Below, piece by piece: positions 1-6,810 of a DNA stretch of 16,559 nt; within the stretch, counting starts at the first letter, position 1, and each line of letters opens with the position of its first letter. The stretch lies in contig JAHEEZ010000060.1 in assembly GCA_024640445.1 (NCBI GenBank), positions 1-16,559 of the forward strand, written 5' to 3'. The position numbers were made by a program, and so were the translations under genes. This DNA comes from Acidobacteriota bacterium (GTDB taxonomy: Bacteria > Acidobacteriota > Blastocatellia > Pyrinomonadales > Pyrinomonadaceae). The notes below the pieces were generated by a model. It was not told the DNA's origin, made no database searches, and was given only the letters and a program-made list of their open reading frames with translations.

Positions 1-1152
1 GCCTATGATCGGGCGCCCGAGAACTATCAAGCCGCAAGCTGAGGGGATCGTCATCAGAAAAACGAGTCCCAGCGATCCTGACAATGTCGAACGGAATTCC
101 CCGATCCTGTTCTCCGAACCGAGCCGGGCGAGTGTAGGCAGCGCCGCCACTCCGATCGCCACTCCGAAAACCCCGATTGGAAACTGCATCAGTCGGAAGG
201 CGTAAGGGAGCCACGAATTTCCCCCTTCTATTCCCGAAACCATAAAGGTATCGACCATTACCTTTACCTGAACTGCGGAGGTGCCTATTATCGCTGGGCC
301 CATCAGCCGCATCACCCGCCGAACCCCTTTGTCGGTGAAACTCAGGACCGGGCGGAAGCTGTATCCGACCTTAACAAGGGAAGGGACCTGGATCAGGATC
401 TGCGCAAGTCCGCCGACCAATGTCCCGATCGACATTCCGATGATCGCCCATTGCGCGGGCATCTCCGGGACGGCTCCTGGGTCGGTCGGGTTGGTCCACG
501 TCCCTCCGCTTAGATAGTAGGCGGCAGAAACTCCGACGACTATCGAGACGATATTGAAAGCGGTCGATGCCGAGGCAGGTATACCGAATCTCCCCTTCGT
601 GTTCAGCACGCCCATCGCCACCGCCGCGAGCGCGACGAGGAGGATAAAGGGAAACATTATCTGCGTCAGTGTGACCGCCAACGCCGCTTTCTCGGGTGAG
701 AAGCCGTATGCGAGGTACGGCACGTAATAAGGCGCGCCGATCATCCCGATGATGACGATCGCGCTCAGGACGACCGCCAGGCCGTTGAATATCAGGGCCG
801 CCAGCCGCCAGGCTTCCTTCTCGCTTACGTTTACCTGATAGTCGGTAAACACCTTTACGAAGGCCACGGACAGAGCGCCCTCCGCGAAGAGGTCGCGAAG
901 CAGGTTGGGGATCCTGAATCCGACAACATAGGCATCGAAGATGTATCCGGCGCCGAAGAGCCTCGCGAAGACCATCTCGCGAACCAGCCCGAACACGCGC
1001 GAAACCATTACGGCGACGGATACTATCCCTGCCGATCTCGCGACGCTCCGTTCCTTGTTCGGTACTTTTTGCACTCTATCCGGGTGGTTGGCGTCAGTTG
1101 AGGGTTCTTTTTGAGCTGAATCGCCCGAGGTCGGTGTATCGCTGTTGCTCAT
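1..1152 (-). CDS. murJ: Lipid II flippase MurJ (MviN family), C-terminus cut off by window edge
   Basis: I translated the reverse strand from the ATG at 1152-1150; the frame stays open for 384 codons to the left edge. MurJ moves lipid II across the inner membrane for peptidoglycan synthesis. After a hydrophilic N-terminus of about 37 residues, the protein has the MurJ signature: SRVFGLVRE (51-59), FDAYVVGFRIPNLLR (72-86), an AEGALS segment (90-95), GVLNTKGRFGIPA (181-193), MGPAIIG (284-290) and YAFRLMQFP (317-325). R52, R58, D73 and R320 fall where the E. coli enzyme has R18, R24, D39 and R270, which are important for its function. Alternating hydrophobic segments fit a 14-helix MOP-fold protein, of which roughly the first 10-11 helices are here. 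No Shine-Dalgarno sequence is evident. It lies downstream of dacB on the same strand but is separated from it by a terminator, so it probably has its own promoter in 1153-1290. The family is certain; the exact start is less so. Confidence 0.95.
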   Translation of the reverse strand, partial: MSNSDTPTSGDSAQKEPSTDANHPDRVQKVPNKERSVARSAGIVSVAVMVSRVFGLVREMVFARLFGAGYIFDAYVVGFRIPNLLRDLFAEGALSVAFVKVFTDYQVNVSEKEAWRLAALIFNGLAVVLSAIVIIGMIGAPYYVPYLAYGFSPEKAALAVTLTQIMFPFILLVALAAVAMGVLNTKGRFGIPASASTAFNIVSIVVGVSAAYYLSGGTWTNPTDPGAVPEMPAQWAIIGMSIGTLVGGLAQILIQVPSLVKVGYSFRPVLSFTDKGVRRVMRLMGPAIIGTSAVQVKVMVDTFMVSGIEGGNSWLPYAFRLMQFPIGVFGVAIGVAALPTLARLGSENRIGEFRSTLSGSLGLVFLMTIPSACGLIVLGRPIIG

Positions 1153-1292
1153 ATTAGCCAGTCGGGAGTTGAACTCAAAGATTTTGCATTATTTGTGGCG
1201 ATTGAACAAGCTGGTCATCAGCGGCTTGCGCGTATGCGGAAAGGACTAAGGGGAATCTGGAGCGGCCTCGGCACGATTGCCCGTTCCCGCCC

Positions 1293-1328
1293 CCAAAAAA
1301 CAAAAGACCGTCTTTTCAGACGGCCTTT
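1293..1328 (-). terminator. Intrinsic terminator downstream of dacB
   Basis: Read on the minus strand, an 11-bp stem with one mismatch (AAAGGCCGTCT against AGACGGTCTTT) closes a GAAA tetraloop and is followed directly by TTTTGTTTTTT. It lies about 30 bases past the dacB stop and before murJ. This is a textbook rho-independent terminator that should uncouple dacB from murJ. The stem is A-rich on its other side too, but the long U-tract is on the minus strand only. Confidence 0.88.
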
Positions 1329-1357
1329 AGATCTAATTCAGGAAACCCGCTGTTATT

Positions 1358-2764
1358 CTAATCATCGAGACTGATCCGGGCGCGTGCCGGGTACTTGATC
1401 TTGGTGGAGGCAAGCCTTCGCTCCATCGTGACCGGCGAATATCCCATCGGACGTGCGCCGCCGAGGCTGCTCTGAACCAGCGGTAACAGCATGTTCTGGA
1501 AACTCCTGAACGCGCCGACGCCGCCGTGCTGGTTGAAGATCACGAAAAGGAACTTGCCTTGCGCCGTGGTGATCTCGCCTGAAAGCGAGCTCACACCTCC
1601 GTCCGTCCTTCGAAGCGTGCCGGTCTTGCCTACAACACTGCCGCGATATACGTCGTTCGAGAACCTGTTTCTCAAAGTCCCCTCATCAACACCAGCGACC
1701 GGAAGTACGTCGGAGAGCTTCATTTCATGCCGTCCGAGAACCTGTTTCATCTGGCGAAGCAGTGCGATCTGCGCTCTGGGTGTTACCCGGTTGATGCCAA
1801 GGCCGCTGGAGGTCTGAAGAGAGAATTGTTCGTTGCCCGCGCGGATGTCCTTTCTGACGATCCGGGCAACTGCCGAGGGTCCCCCCAGCATTTCGCCGAG
1901 GCGTTCAGCGAGAAAATTGTTCGAATAGCTCAGCGTGACCTTCAGGATCTCCCTCATCGGCGCCGATTCATGCGAGAAAAGGAGTTTTGCCCCGGAAGGC
2001 AGTCCCTGGATACTCATATTGCCGGTCAACTCGACGCTGGGCACTATCATTCCGGGCTTGAAATTGCCGGAATTCATCAGGTAGTTGCCCCACGCGCGAT
2101 TCATCGCCGCGCTTCTTTTTGCGCCGTCCAGGGTATTGATCAGGTTGTTTCCCGATCTCTGCGAGGAATTGCTGTAGTTCAGCACGAAATTGTCGGTGAC
2201 ATAAAGATCGCCGACCACCTTTCGAATTCCCAAACGGTTGAGCTCGTTCGCGATCGCCACTCCGTGCTCGTATCCGAAGATCGGATCACGGCCGGATACA
2301 TAAACATTCCCGTTCAGGGTCGCCGTTTCGCGGTCGATCGTCCCGTCTGTCCAAACACCCGTCACAAACCTGAAATCCGGTCCGAACGTTCTCAGAACCG
2401 CGTACGCGGTTGCGATCTTCACGTTGGAAGCGGGATTGAATGCCTCGTCCGGATAACTTTCGAACACCAAAGTACCTTGTTCGCTTTCGATCATGATCCC
2501 CGAGTCGCCTGGAATTTCGATCTCGGCAAGCGCGGCGATCGATGTCCTCCTCGAGACAGCCATTCCCGGTACCGCCGAAGTAGGACTTACGCTGCCCGTC
2601 TTCTTAATAAGCGGAGTCGGTGACGGAGCCGGAAGGGGCTCATCCTTCTTGACCTTAATATCCTGGAATAAAGGAGACCTTGCTGTCTGACCGTAGGAAA
2701 ACTGTGCAGAAGAAACCGCACACACAAAAAACGCGACAGATATCAGTAAGGCTTTCTTGATCAT
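1358..2764 (-). CDS. dacB: PBP4-type D-alanyl-D-alanine carboxypeptidase/endopeptidase (S13 family)
   Basis: This periplasmic penicillin-binding protein trims or cleaves D-Ala cross-links in peptidoglycan. I start it at the ATG at 2764, giving 468 aa. That start opens with MIKKALLISVAFFVCAVSSA, a good signal peptide; the frame stays open 30 codons further upstream, but that stretch is not signal-like and holds a probable promoter. All three penicillin-binding motifs are present: S113-N-V-K116 in PASNVK, S281-N-N283 in YSNNFLAER, and K380-T-G382 in GSVVGKTGTLRR. SSGLGINRVTP, between motifs two and three, is typical of PBP4. The SxxK to SxN distance (about 168 residues) is shorter than I recall for E. 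coli PBP4 (about 244), so the inserted domains look reduced. A proline-rich linker (about residues 40-60) follows the signal peptide. A terminator follows the gene. Confidence 0.94.
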   Translation of the reverse strand: MIKKALLISVAFFVCAVSSAQFSYGQTARSPLFQDIKVKKDEPLPAPSPTPLIKKTGSVSPTSAVPGMAVSRRTSIAALAEIEIPGDSGIMIESEQGTLVFESYPDEAFNPASNVKIATAYAVLRTFGPDFRFVTGVWTDGTIDRETATLNGNVYVSGRDPIFGYEHGVAIANELNRLGIRKVVGDLYVTDNFVLNYSNSSQRSGNNLINTLDGAKRSAAMNRAWGNYLMNSGNFKPGMIVPSVELTGNMSIQGLPSGAKLLFSHESAPMREILKVTLSYSNNFLAERLGEMLGGPSAVARIVRKDIRAGNEQFSLQTSSGLGINRVTPRAQIALLRQMKQVLGRHEMKLSDVLPVAGVDEGTLRNRFSNDVYRGSVVGKTGTLRRTDGGVSSLSGEITTAQGKFLFVIFNQHGGVGAFRSFQNMLLPLVQSSLGGARPMGYSPVTMERRLASTKIKYPARARISLDD

Positions 2765-2842
2765 ATGGCTTGAACTGCTGAGGCGATTTGCCGTTTTGCG
2801 GAAGCATCCCCTGTGGGTCTTTGTCTTGGGGAGACTTTCCGC

Positions 2843-2873
2843 AGTATAGCACATCTGTGATGCCGCCTTGCAA
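2843..2873 (-). promoter_or_regulatory. Probable sigma-70 promoter of dacB
   Basis: On the minus strand there is a TATACT -10 box (2848-2843) and a TTGCAA -35 box (2873-2868) with a 19-base spacer. Transcription would begin near 2836, leaving a leader of about 70 bases before the ATG at 2764. The boxes fall inside the upstream extension of the dacB frame, which argues for the shorter start. The long spacer keeps confidence moderate. Confidence 0.45.
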
Positions 2874-3033
2874 CCTTATTTCTTACAGAGTTTACGACAA
2901 GCAGCGGGTCGGATGTTCCGGTTGTGGGCCGGGATGCTCATCTTAAGCAGGGCTTATACCCCCGATATAAAACTCTTATACATTATTTTTCCGCTGATGT
3001 GAAGCCTTAAATCCGGGGCGCGCGCACGATTCG

Positions 3034-3062
3034 TTGACACCCAAAAAACCTGTACTTAGAAT
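3034..3062 (+). promoter_or_regulatory. Near-consensus sigma-70 promoter of ogg
   Basis: A perfect TTGACA -35 box (3034-3039), a 17-base spacer and a TAGAAT -10 box (3057-3062) form one of the strongest promoter matches in the window. The start of transcription should be near 3069, only about 12 bases before the GTG start codon at 3081. Confidence 0.8.
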
Positions 3063-3080
3063 GTTGGGACCTGAGAAACC

Positions 3081-3743
3081 GTGAGAATTCCAAAACCGCC
3101 AGTTACGATCGCTGCCATAAAAGAGGCACACCGCAAACGCGGGCTTGAGATAGAAACAAGACTCGAAGAGTTCTCGGAAGTCTGGCGATCCGGGACAGAC
3201 CTGAGGCTTTGGGAGGAGATGGTCTACTGCTTCTTTACCGGGGGATGCTCGGCGAAGATGGGCCTTCGTTCAGTCGAGGCAGTCCGTCCGTATCTCATCG
3301 ACGGTTCTCACGAGACGCTGATGAACGCCCTTGTTGGCGTCCACCGTTATCCGAGGGCCCGCGCGGGGTATGTAGTGCATTCCAGGGAATTCCTTGAGGA
3401 ACATTGCGGACTCCGTCTCCGTAGCAAGCTTGTGAGTTTTTCGGATCCGCTCGAACGAAGGGACTGGCTTGTCTCGGAGAAAGGGATCAAGGGTCTTGGA
3501 TATAAGGAAGCGAGCCATTATTTACGGAACATTGGCTTTCGCGGGTACGCGATCCTGGATAAGCACGTGCTCCGATGCATGACCGAATTGAGATTGATCG
3601 GGGAACCGAAGCCACCTAATTCGAGGAATACGTATCTTAGCGTTGAAAAAACTCTCAAGAGATTCGCTGACGGAATAAATATCGACTTTGACGAGATGGA
3701 CCTTGTACTATGGTCCATGAAGACAGGCGAGATCCTAAAATAA
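3081..3743 (+). CDS. ogg: Ogg2-type N-glycosylase/DNA lyase (8-oxoguanine repair)
   Basis: This bifunctional base-excision repair enzyme removes 8-oxoguanine and nicks the abasic site. The 220-aa protein is close in length to the archaeal Ogg2 (MjaOgg) family. The helix-hairpin-helix signature spans residues 136-165: GIKGLGYKEASHYLRNIGF, then AILDKHVLR. K142 is the expected Schiff-base lysine and D160 the catalytic aspartate; their 18-residue spacing equals that of K129 and D147 in MjaOgg. The protein ends in lysine (K220), and in Ogg2 enzymes the C-terminal lysine is reported to help tell 8-oxoguanine from guanine. The start is a GTG at 3081, with no strong ribosome site and a very short leader behind a strong promoter. 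The next gene follows after 44 bases. Ogg2 is typical of archaea and scattered bacteria such as Thermotoga. Confidence 0.9.
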   Translation: MRIPKPPVTIAAIKEAHRKRGLEIETRLEEFSEVWRSGTDLRLWEEMVYCFFTGGCSAKMGLRSVEAVRPYLIDGSHETLMNALVGVHRYPRARAGYVVHSREFLEEHCGLRLRSKLVSFSDPLERRDWLVSEKGIKGLGYKEASHYLRNIGFRGYAILDKHVLRCMTELRLIGEPKPPNSRNTYLSVEKTLKRFADGINIDFDEMDLVLWSMKTGEILK

Positions 3744-3787
3744 AGTGCCCGCCTGCCGCTGGTCTACAAAAAGAGGAAGGAGAATTT

Positions 3788-5374
3788 ATGAGTACCCCTG
3801 CCGGAAACGTACACAGCCATTCACGACGATCGAGAGCGCTCCGTTTGGCGTTGTCGATGTTCTTGCTTTTCGGAGGAATGGTGTCCGTGTCCCTCGCGGC
3901 GGACGATGTCCAGCGGATCGAACCTCAGGAAACCAAGAAGCAGGTCAAGCTGGCGAAGAAACTCTACCTTAAAGGCAACGTGGCTGAAGCCGAGCGAATA
4001 CTTCGGCGTGTAATCGCGACGGATCCCACTTTTGCAGATGCCAAGCTGGACCTTGCCTACATACTTCTCAAGAAGAAGCGACTGATTGAGGCCTATAATT
4101 TGGCGTTTGAGATCGCGGAAAAGGACAAGAAGAACTCTTACTCCTTTGCAATACTCGGCGCCGTGTATCTCAGCGCGGGCAATTTTAAAGATGCGAGGAC
4201 CTTGCTTGGGAACGCCATCGCGATAGACAAGGAAGAAGCGCTAGCCTGGGCGGGCCTTGGGATGCTCGATTTCTATGAGAACCGCATTGATGAGAGCCTT
4301 CTGAACCTTCGGGAAGCGGTCTATTACAACTCGAGGGAGGCCGATTTCGTGTTCGCGCTCGCGCAGGTTTCGGCGCGGGCGGAGAAGTACAAGGAGGCGG
4401 CGGATGCATATCAGAAGTATTTGAGGATCGCGCCGGATAATGACCAGGAAAGGACCGATCGCATCAAGGGACTTATCAAGTTCCTGAACTTCCTTGGTAG
4501 ACGCCCTTCGCTTTACGATCTGGAAGGGGAGACCTCCACCAAGGTGCCGGTGAGGCTTGTGAACAATCGGCCCGTGATCCAGATCAGGCTCAAAGAGGGC
4601 CAGGAGCCGCTGAACTTCGTACTTGATACGGGTTCTGGGATAACTGTTATCTCGGACAATACCGCTGCAAGACTGAAGATCAAGCCTGTCACAAGAGGCG
4701 GCGTTGCGCGTGCTCTCGGTGGCGACGGGCGATTCGACATAGTCTACGGATTCCTCAAAAATGTTTCGATTGGCGATGTGTCGGTCCGCCACGTTCCGGT
4801 CTATATCAGGAAGTTCCACAGCGCGACCGAGAATATCGACGGATACATAGGTCTTTCCCTCATCTCAAAGTACATAACGACAATCGACTACGGCGAACTG
4901 ACGTTTTCGCTGACACGGAAGGACCAATATGCCGGAATTCCGGAGAACAAGGACGCGATGACGGTCCCTCTGAGGCTGACCTCCAGCGGGTTCCTGAGCG
5001 GCCAGGTGAAACTTCACGGGATCGAGTTCCCGCTGAATTTCATCGTCGACACGGGCGCCAGCGTTTCTGTGATCTCCGAGGATCTTGCGAGTTCAGAGGA
5101 ACTCAGCGGATTCATACAGGACGAGCGGCTGCGCGTGATCGGTGCGGCGGGCATTACGGAGGACGTTCCATCTTTCCTTCTTCCGAGCGTCACTTTCGGG
5201 AGATTTTCGCGGAATGACCTAAAGGCGATCGCGCTCGACCTGGATCTGATAAACGAGACCTCAGGGTTTGAACAGGCCGGGATACTCGGCGGCAATTTCC
5301 TCAGGAATTACAGCCTTACGTTTGATTTCAAGCAGTCGATGGTAACTTTCATTCCGAACGTAAGAGTTGAATAG
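3788..5374 (+). CDS. Exported TPR protein with two retropepsin-like aspartyl protease domains
   Basis: The start is the ATG at 3788, preceded by AGGAAGGAGA, a strong ribosome site; the product is 528 aa. Residues 1-37 form a signal peptide with a basic front (RRSRALRLALSMFLLF) and an SLAA|DD-like cleavage site. Residues about 50-235 carry four or five TPR units (for example KGNVAEAERILRRVIATDP, SAGNFKDARTLLGNAIAID). Two similar protease domains follow. The first has FVLDTGSGITVIS with D280; the second has FIVDTGASVSVIS with D421. Each is followed by a glycine-containing hydrophobic strand ending in a GLSLISKY or GILGGNFLRNY motif. Retropepsin-like domains normally dimerise to build one active site from two DTG motifs; here one chain supplies both. 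It probably acts in the periplasm or at the envelope. Substrate and partners are unknown. Confidence 0.85.
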   Translation: MSTPAGNVHSHSRRSRALRLALSMFLLFGGMVSVSLAADDVQRIEPQETKKQVKLAKKLYLKGNVAEAERILRRVIATDPTFADAKLDLAYILLKKKRLIEAYNLAFEIAEKDKKNSYSFAILGAVYLSAGNFKDARTLLGNAIAIDKEEALAWAGLGMLDFYENRIDESLLNLREAVYYNSREADFVFALAQVSARAEKYKEAADAYQKYLRIAPDNDQERTDRIKGLIKFLNFLGRRPSLYDLEGETSTKVPVRLVNNRPVIQIRLKEGQEPLNFVLDTGSGITVISDNTAARLKIKPVTRGGVARALGGDGRFDIVYGFLKNVSIGDVSVRHVPVYIRKFHSATENIDGYIGLSLISKYITTIDYGELTFSLTRKDQYAGIPENKDAMTVPLRLTSSGFLSGQVKLHGIEFPLNFIVDTGASVSVISEDLASSEELSGFIQDERLRVIGAAGITEDVPSFLLPSVTFGRFSRNDLKAIALDLDLINETSGFEQAGILGGNFLRNYSLTFDFKQSMVTFIPNVRVE

Positions 5375-5401
5375 CATGCTGTAATACAGCGTCTTTGGAT
5401 T

Positions 5402-5443
5402 GGCCCGCCGACTTTGTTACTGTAAGTCAAAGACCGGCGGGCC
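5402..5443 (+). other. Strong imperfect hairpin; possible terminator without a U-tract
   Basis: GGCCCGCCG (5402-5410) pairs with CGGCGGGCC (5435-5443), and CTTTG (5412-5416) with CAAAG (5428-5432), leaving a one-against-two-base bulge and an 11-base loop. It lies between the TPR-protease stop and the PIN gene. No T-run follows on either strand, so it may act in termination, RNA stability or processing rather than as a standard intrinsic terminator. Confidence 0.6.
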
Positions 5444-5465
5444 TGATCTATGTCCGGTAGGAATT

Positions 5466-5927
5466 ATGAAGCGAAGCCTTTATCTCGAGACCTCTGTCGT
5501 GGGAGCTTACCTTGACAACGGAGAACCGTTCCGCAGGGATATGACGATCCGGTGGTGGGAGCACGAACTCTCCGAATACAGGGCATACATATCGATACTT
5601 GTAAGGCGGGAGCTCGAATGCCTGGCGCAGCCGCACCGGGACAGCTATCTGAACCTGATCAAGGGGCTCGAGCAGCTTGATCTGCCGGAAGAGGCCGCAA
5701 TTCTGGCGGAGGGCTACATTTCGAGGGGCATCTTTAATAGGAAGTTCATCGGTGATGCCCTTCACGTTGCACTTGCTTCGGTTTACAAGATCGACTACCT
5801 GGTCACATGGAACTTCGGTCATGTGGCGAATGTGCGAAAGCAGGCCCGGGTCCGTCTTTTCAACACGGCTGCCGGATTCTATGTGCCGATGATAGTCACT
5901 CCGGAATTCCTCGTCCACGCGGTTTGA
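5466..5927 (+). CDS. PIN-domain protein, VapC-like putative ribonuclease toxin
   Basis: I start this 153-aa protein at the ATG at 5466, after GGTAGGAA; the longer open frame to 5400 runs through a hairpin and is not PIN-like. PIN domains are metal-dependent ribonucleases, often toxins of type II toxin-antitoxin pairs. Visible features are the N-terminal strand LYLETSVVGAYLD with E8 where most PIN proteins have Asp, E49 in VRRELECL, D97 in FIGDALHVALAS, and the closing YLVTWNFGHVAN with N116. The ETS front and the TWN-x-x-H back mark a common VapC-like subfamily in environmental bacteria. The C-terminus (VTPEFLV) also matches that subfamily. No antitoxin lies directly upstream; a 68-aa gene starts 50 bases downstream and may be the partner. 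Toxin activity is inferred, not shown. Confidence 0.82.
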   Translation: MKRSLYLETSVVGAYLDNGEPFRRDMTIRWWEHELSEYRAYISILVRRELECLAQPHRDSYLNLIKGLEQLDLPEEAAILAEGYISRGIFNRKFIGDALHVALASVYKIDYLVTWNFGHVANVRKQARVRLFNTAAGFYVPMIVTPEFLVHAV

Positions 5928-5940
5928 GCACTCCGAAACA

Positions 5941-5969
5941 TTGACCTGCCCTAACCCTCTGTTTAATAT
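5941..5969 (+). promoter_or_regulatory. Putative promoter giving a leaderless transcript of the small gene
   Basis: TTGACC (5941-5946), a 17-base spacer and TAATAT (5964-5969), with an overlapping TTTAAT one step upstream, form a plausible sigma-70 promoter. The expected transcription start, near 5976-5978, coincides with the ATG at 5978, which has no Shine-Dalgarno sequence. The small gene could therefore be transcribed separately from the PIN gene and translated from a leaderless mRNA. Confidence 0.4.
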
Positions 5970-5977
5970 CAGCTTAA

Positions 5978-6184
5978 ATGTACCGACGCCCAAAATTCCT
6001 TGAGATCCTCCTGGAGATACGGGAGCAGATGTCGCGTGACGCCGATTTTGACGTTGATCTGTTCACGGAACTCGTTCGTTCCGGCAAGATCACCGAAGGT
6101 CACGGATCTCACTCTCTCGGAGGGACCGAGAATGGAGACAACGGAAACGGAACCGGCTTGAAAGGCGTGAAGCCGAAGAGTTGA
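5978..6184 (+). CDS. Small protein, candidate antitoxin for the upstream PIN protein
   Basis: The product is 68 aa. Its first 36 residues are amphipathic and charged (FLEILLEIREQMSRDADFDVDLF) and resemble the small partner proteins often encoded beside ETS-type PIN proteins, which carry a similar Asp-rich helix followed by a short tail. The last 25 residues are rich in Gly, Asn and Ser and look disordered, as antitoxin tails often are. The gene lies 50 bases after the PIN gene and 25 bases before the lytic transglycosylase. The order toxin then antitoxin is less common than the reverse. No domain can be named with certainty, so the role rests on context and on a general likeness. Codon use resembles that of the neighbours. 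Confidence 0.6.
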   Translation: MYRRPKFLEILLEIREQMSRDADFDVDLFTELVRSGKITEGHGSHSLGGTENGDNGNGTGLKGVKPKS

Positions 6185-6209
6185 TCCGGAGCCGTGACAA
6201 TTCCCATCG

Positions 6210-6800
6210 ATGCGCCGAAAGATCAAAATCACCTCAGCTATTGCCGCGGCGCTTGTCGTGTTGGCAGTGGGCGCGTATTTCTTTAACGAATACTGGATAC
6301 ATCGGTACGACGAACTGATCCGAAGGCACGCCGGCGTCTACAATCTAGAAGTCGAACTTGTCTGGAGCATTGTTTACGAAGAGACCTATTTTCGCGCATG
6401 GATCATCGGCAACGACCGCGAAATAGGACTGATGCAGGTTACCCCGGCAGTTGCGAGGGAATGGGGGAGGGAGACCGGACTCAGGGAGTTCGAACGAGAG
6501 ACCGCACAGAACCTTGAGAAATTCCTGAGCGATCCGGAACGGAACATTCAGGTCGGTTGCTGGTATTTGGAGCAGATTCGAACGAAATACCGCGGATTTC
6601 CAGCCGAGCGCGCGATGACGCTGGCGGCGTACAACGCGGGCCCCAGTCGGGTGGACGAATGGACAAAGGGAGAGGACCCGGCGGCGATAGGCGAGGCGCA
6701 GTTCCTGGATCGCGTCGCGATCCCCTCCACGCGTGCTTACGTATCCTCCATCCTGTCGCGATTCAGATCCGCAAAGACTGAAGGCCTGCTATCTAAATGA
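6210..6800 (+). CDS. Membrane-anchored lytic transglycosylase (SLT domain, GH23)
   Basis: This enzyme cleaves the MurNAc-GlcNAc bond of peptidoglycan to form 1,6-anhydro ends. In the 196-aa protein, residues 8-26 form one hydrophobic helix after a basic start (MRRKIK), so it is probably anchored in the inner membrane facing the periplasm. The SLT domain covers about residues 40-190. E58 in VYEETYF is the expected catalytic acid; IGLMQVTP (72-79) and LAAYNAGPSRV (138-148) are the other hallmark motifs. The usual xESxF motif reads EETYF here. The start is the ATG at 6210, with only a distant GGAG upstream. The amidohydrolase begins 10 bases after its stop, which suggests co-transcription. It is one of two SLT-domain proteins in the window; the other is exported and much longer. 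Confidence 0.9.
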   Translation: MRRKIKITSAIAAALVVLAVGAYFFNEYWIHRYDELIRRHAGVYNLEVELVWSIVYEETYFRAWIIGNDREIGLMQVTPAVAREWGRETGLREFERETAQNLEKFLSDPERNIQVGCWYLEQIRTKYRGFPAERAMTLAAYNAGPSRVDEWTKGEDPAAIGEAQFLDRVAIPSTRAYVSSILSRFRSAKTEGLLSK

Positions 6801-6810
6801 TCCGACCGCT

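Larger units (their letters stand above)
2765..3080. other. Divergent intergenic region dacB / ogg
   Basis: These 316 bases hold the dacB leader and promoter (2765-2873) on one side and the ogg promoter (3034-3062) on the other. The middle, 2874-3033, has no open reading frame or RNA gene I recognise. It contains an AT-rich patch (about 2953-2990) with two copies of CTTATAC starting at 2953 and 2975. Confidence 0.6.

Noticed and set aside
1153..1290. Promoter for murJ
   Set aside because: TTGTTC with a 17-base spacer and CAAAAT can be found on the minus strand, but both boxes are weak and I cannot support it as a feature.
1727..2623. Long plus-strand frame of 298 codons
   Set aside because: It lies fully opposite dacB, which has a signal peptide and all penicillin-binding motifs; the translation shows no domain.
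3710..3787. Upstream start for the TPR-protease overlapping ogg
   Set aside because: The ATG at 3788 has a strong ribosome site and begins a proper signal peptide; the extension is polar and overlaps the end of ogg.
5400..5465. Extended N-terminus of the PIN protein
   Set aside because: It runs through a stable hairpin and adds residues unlike the family, whose strand begins at MKRSLYLETS.
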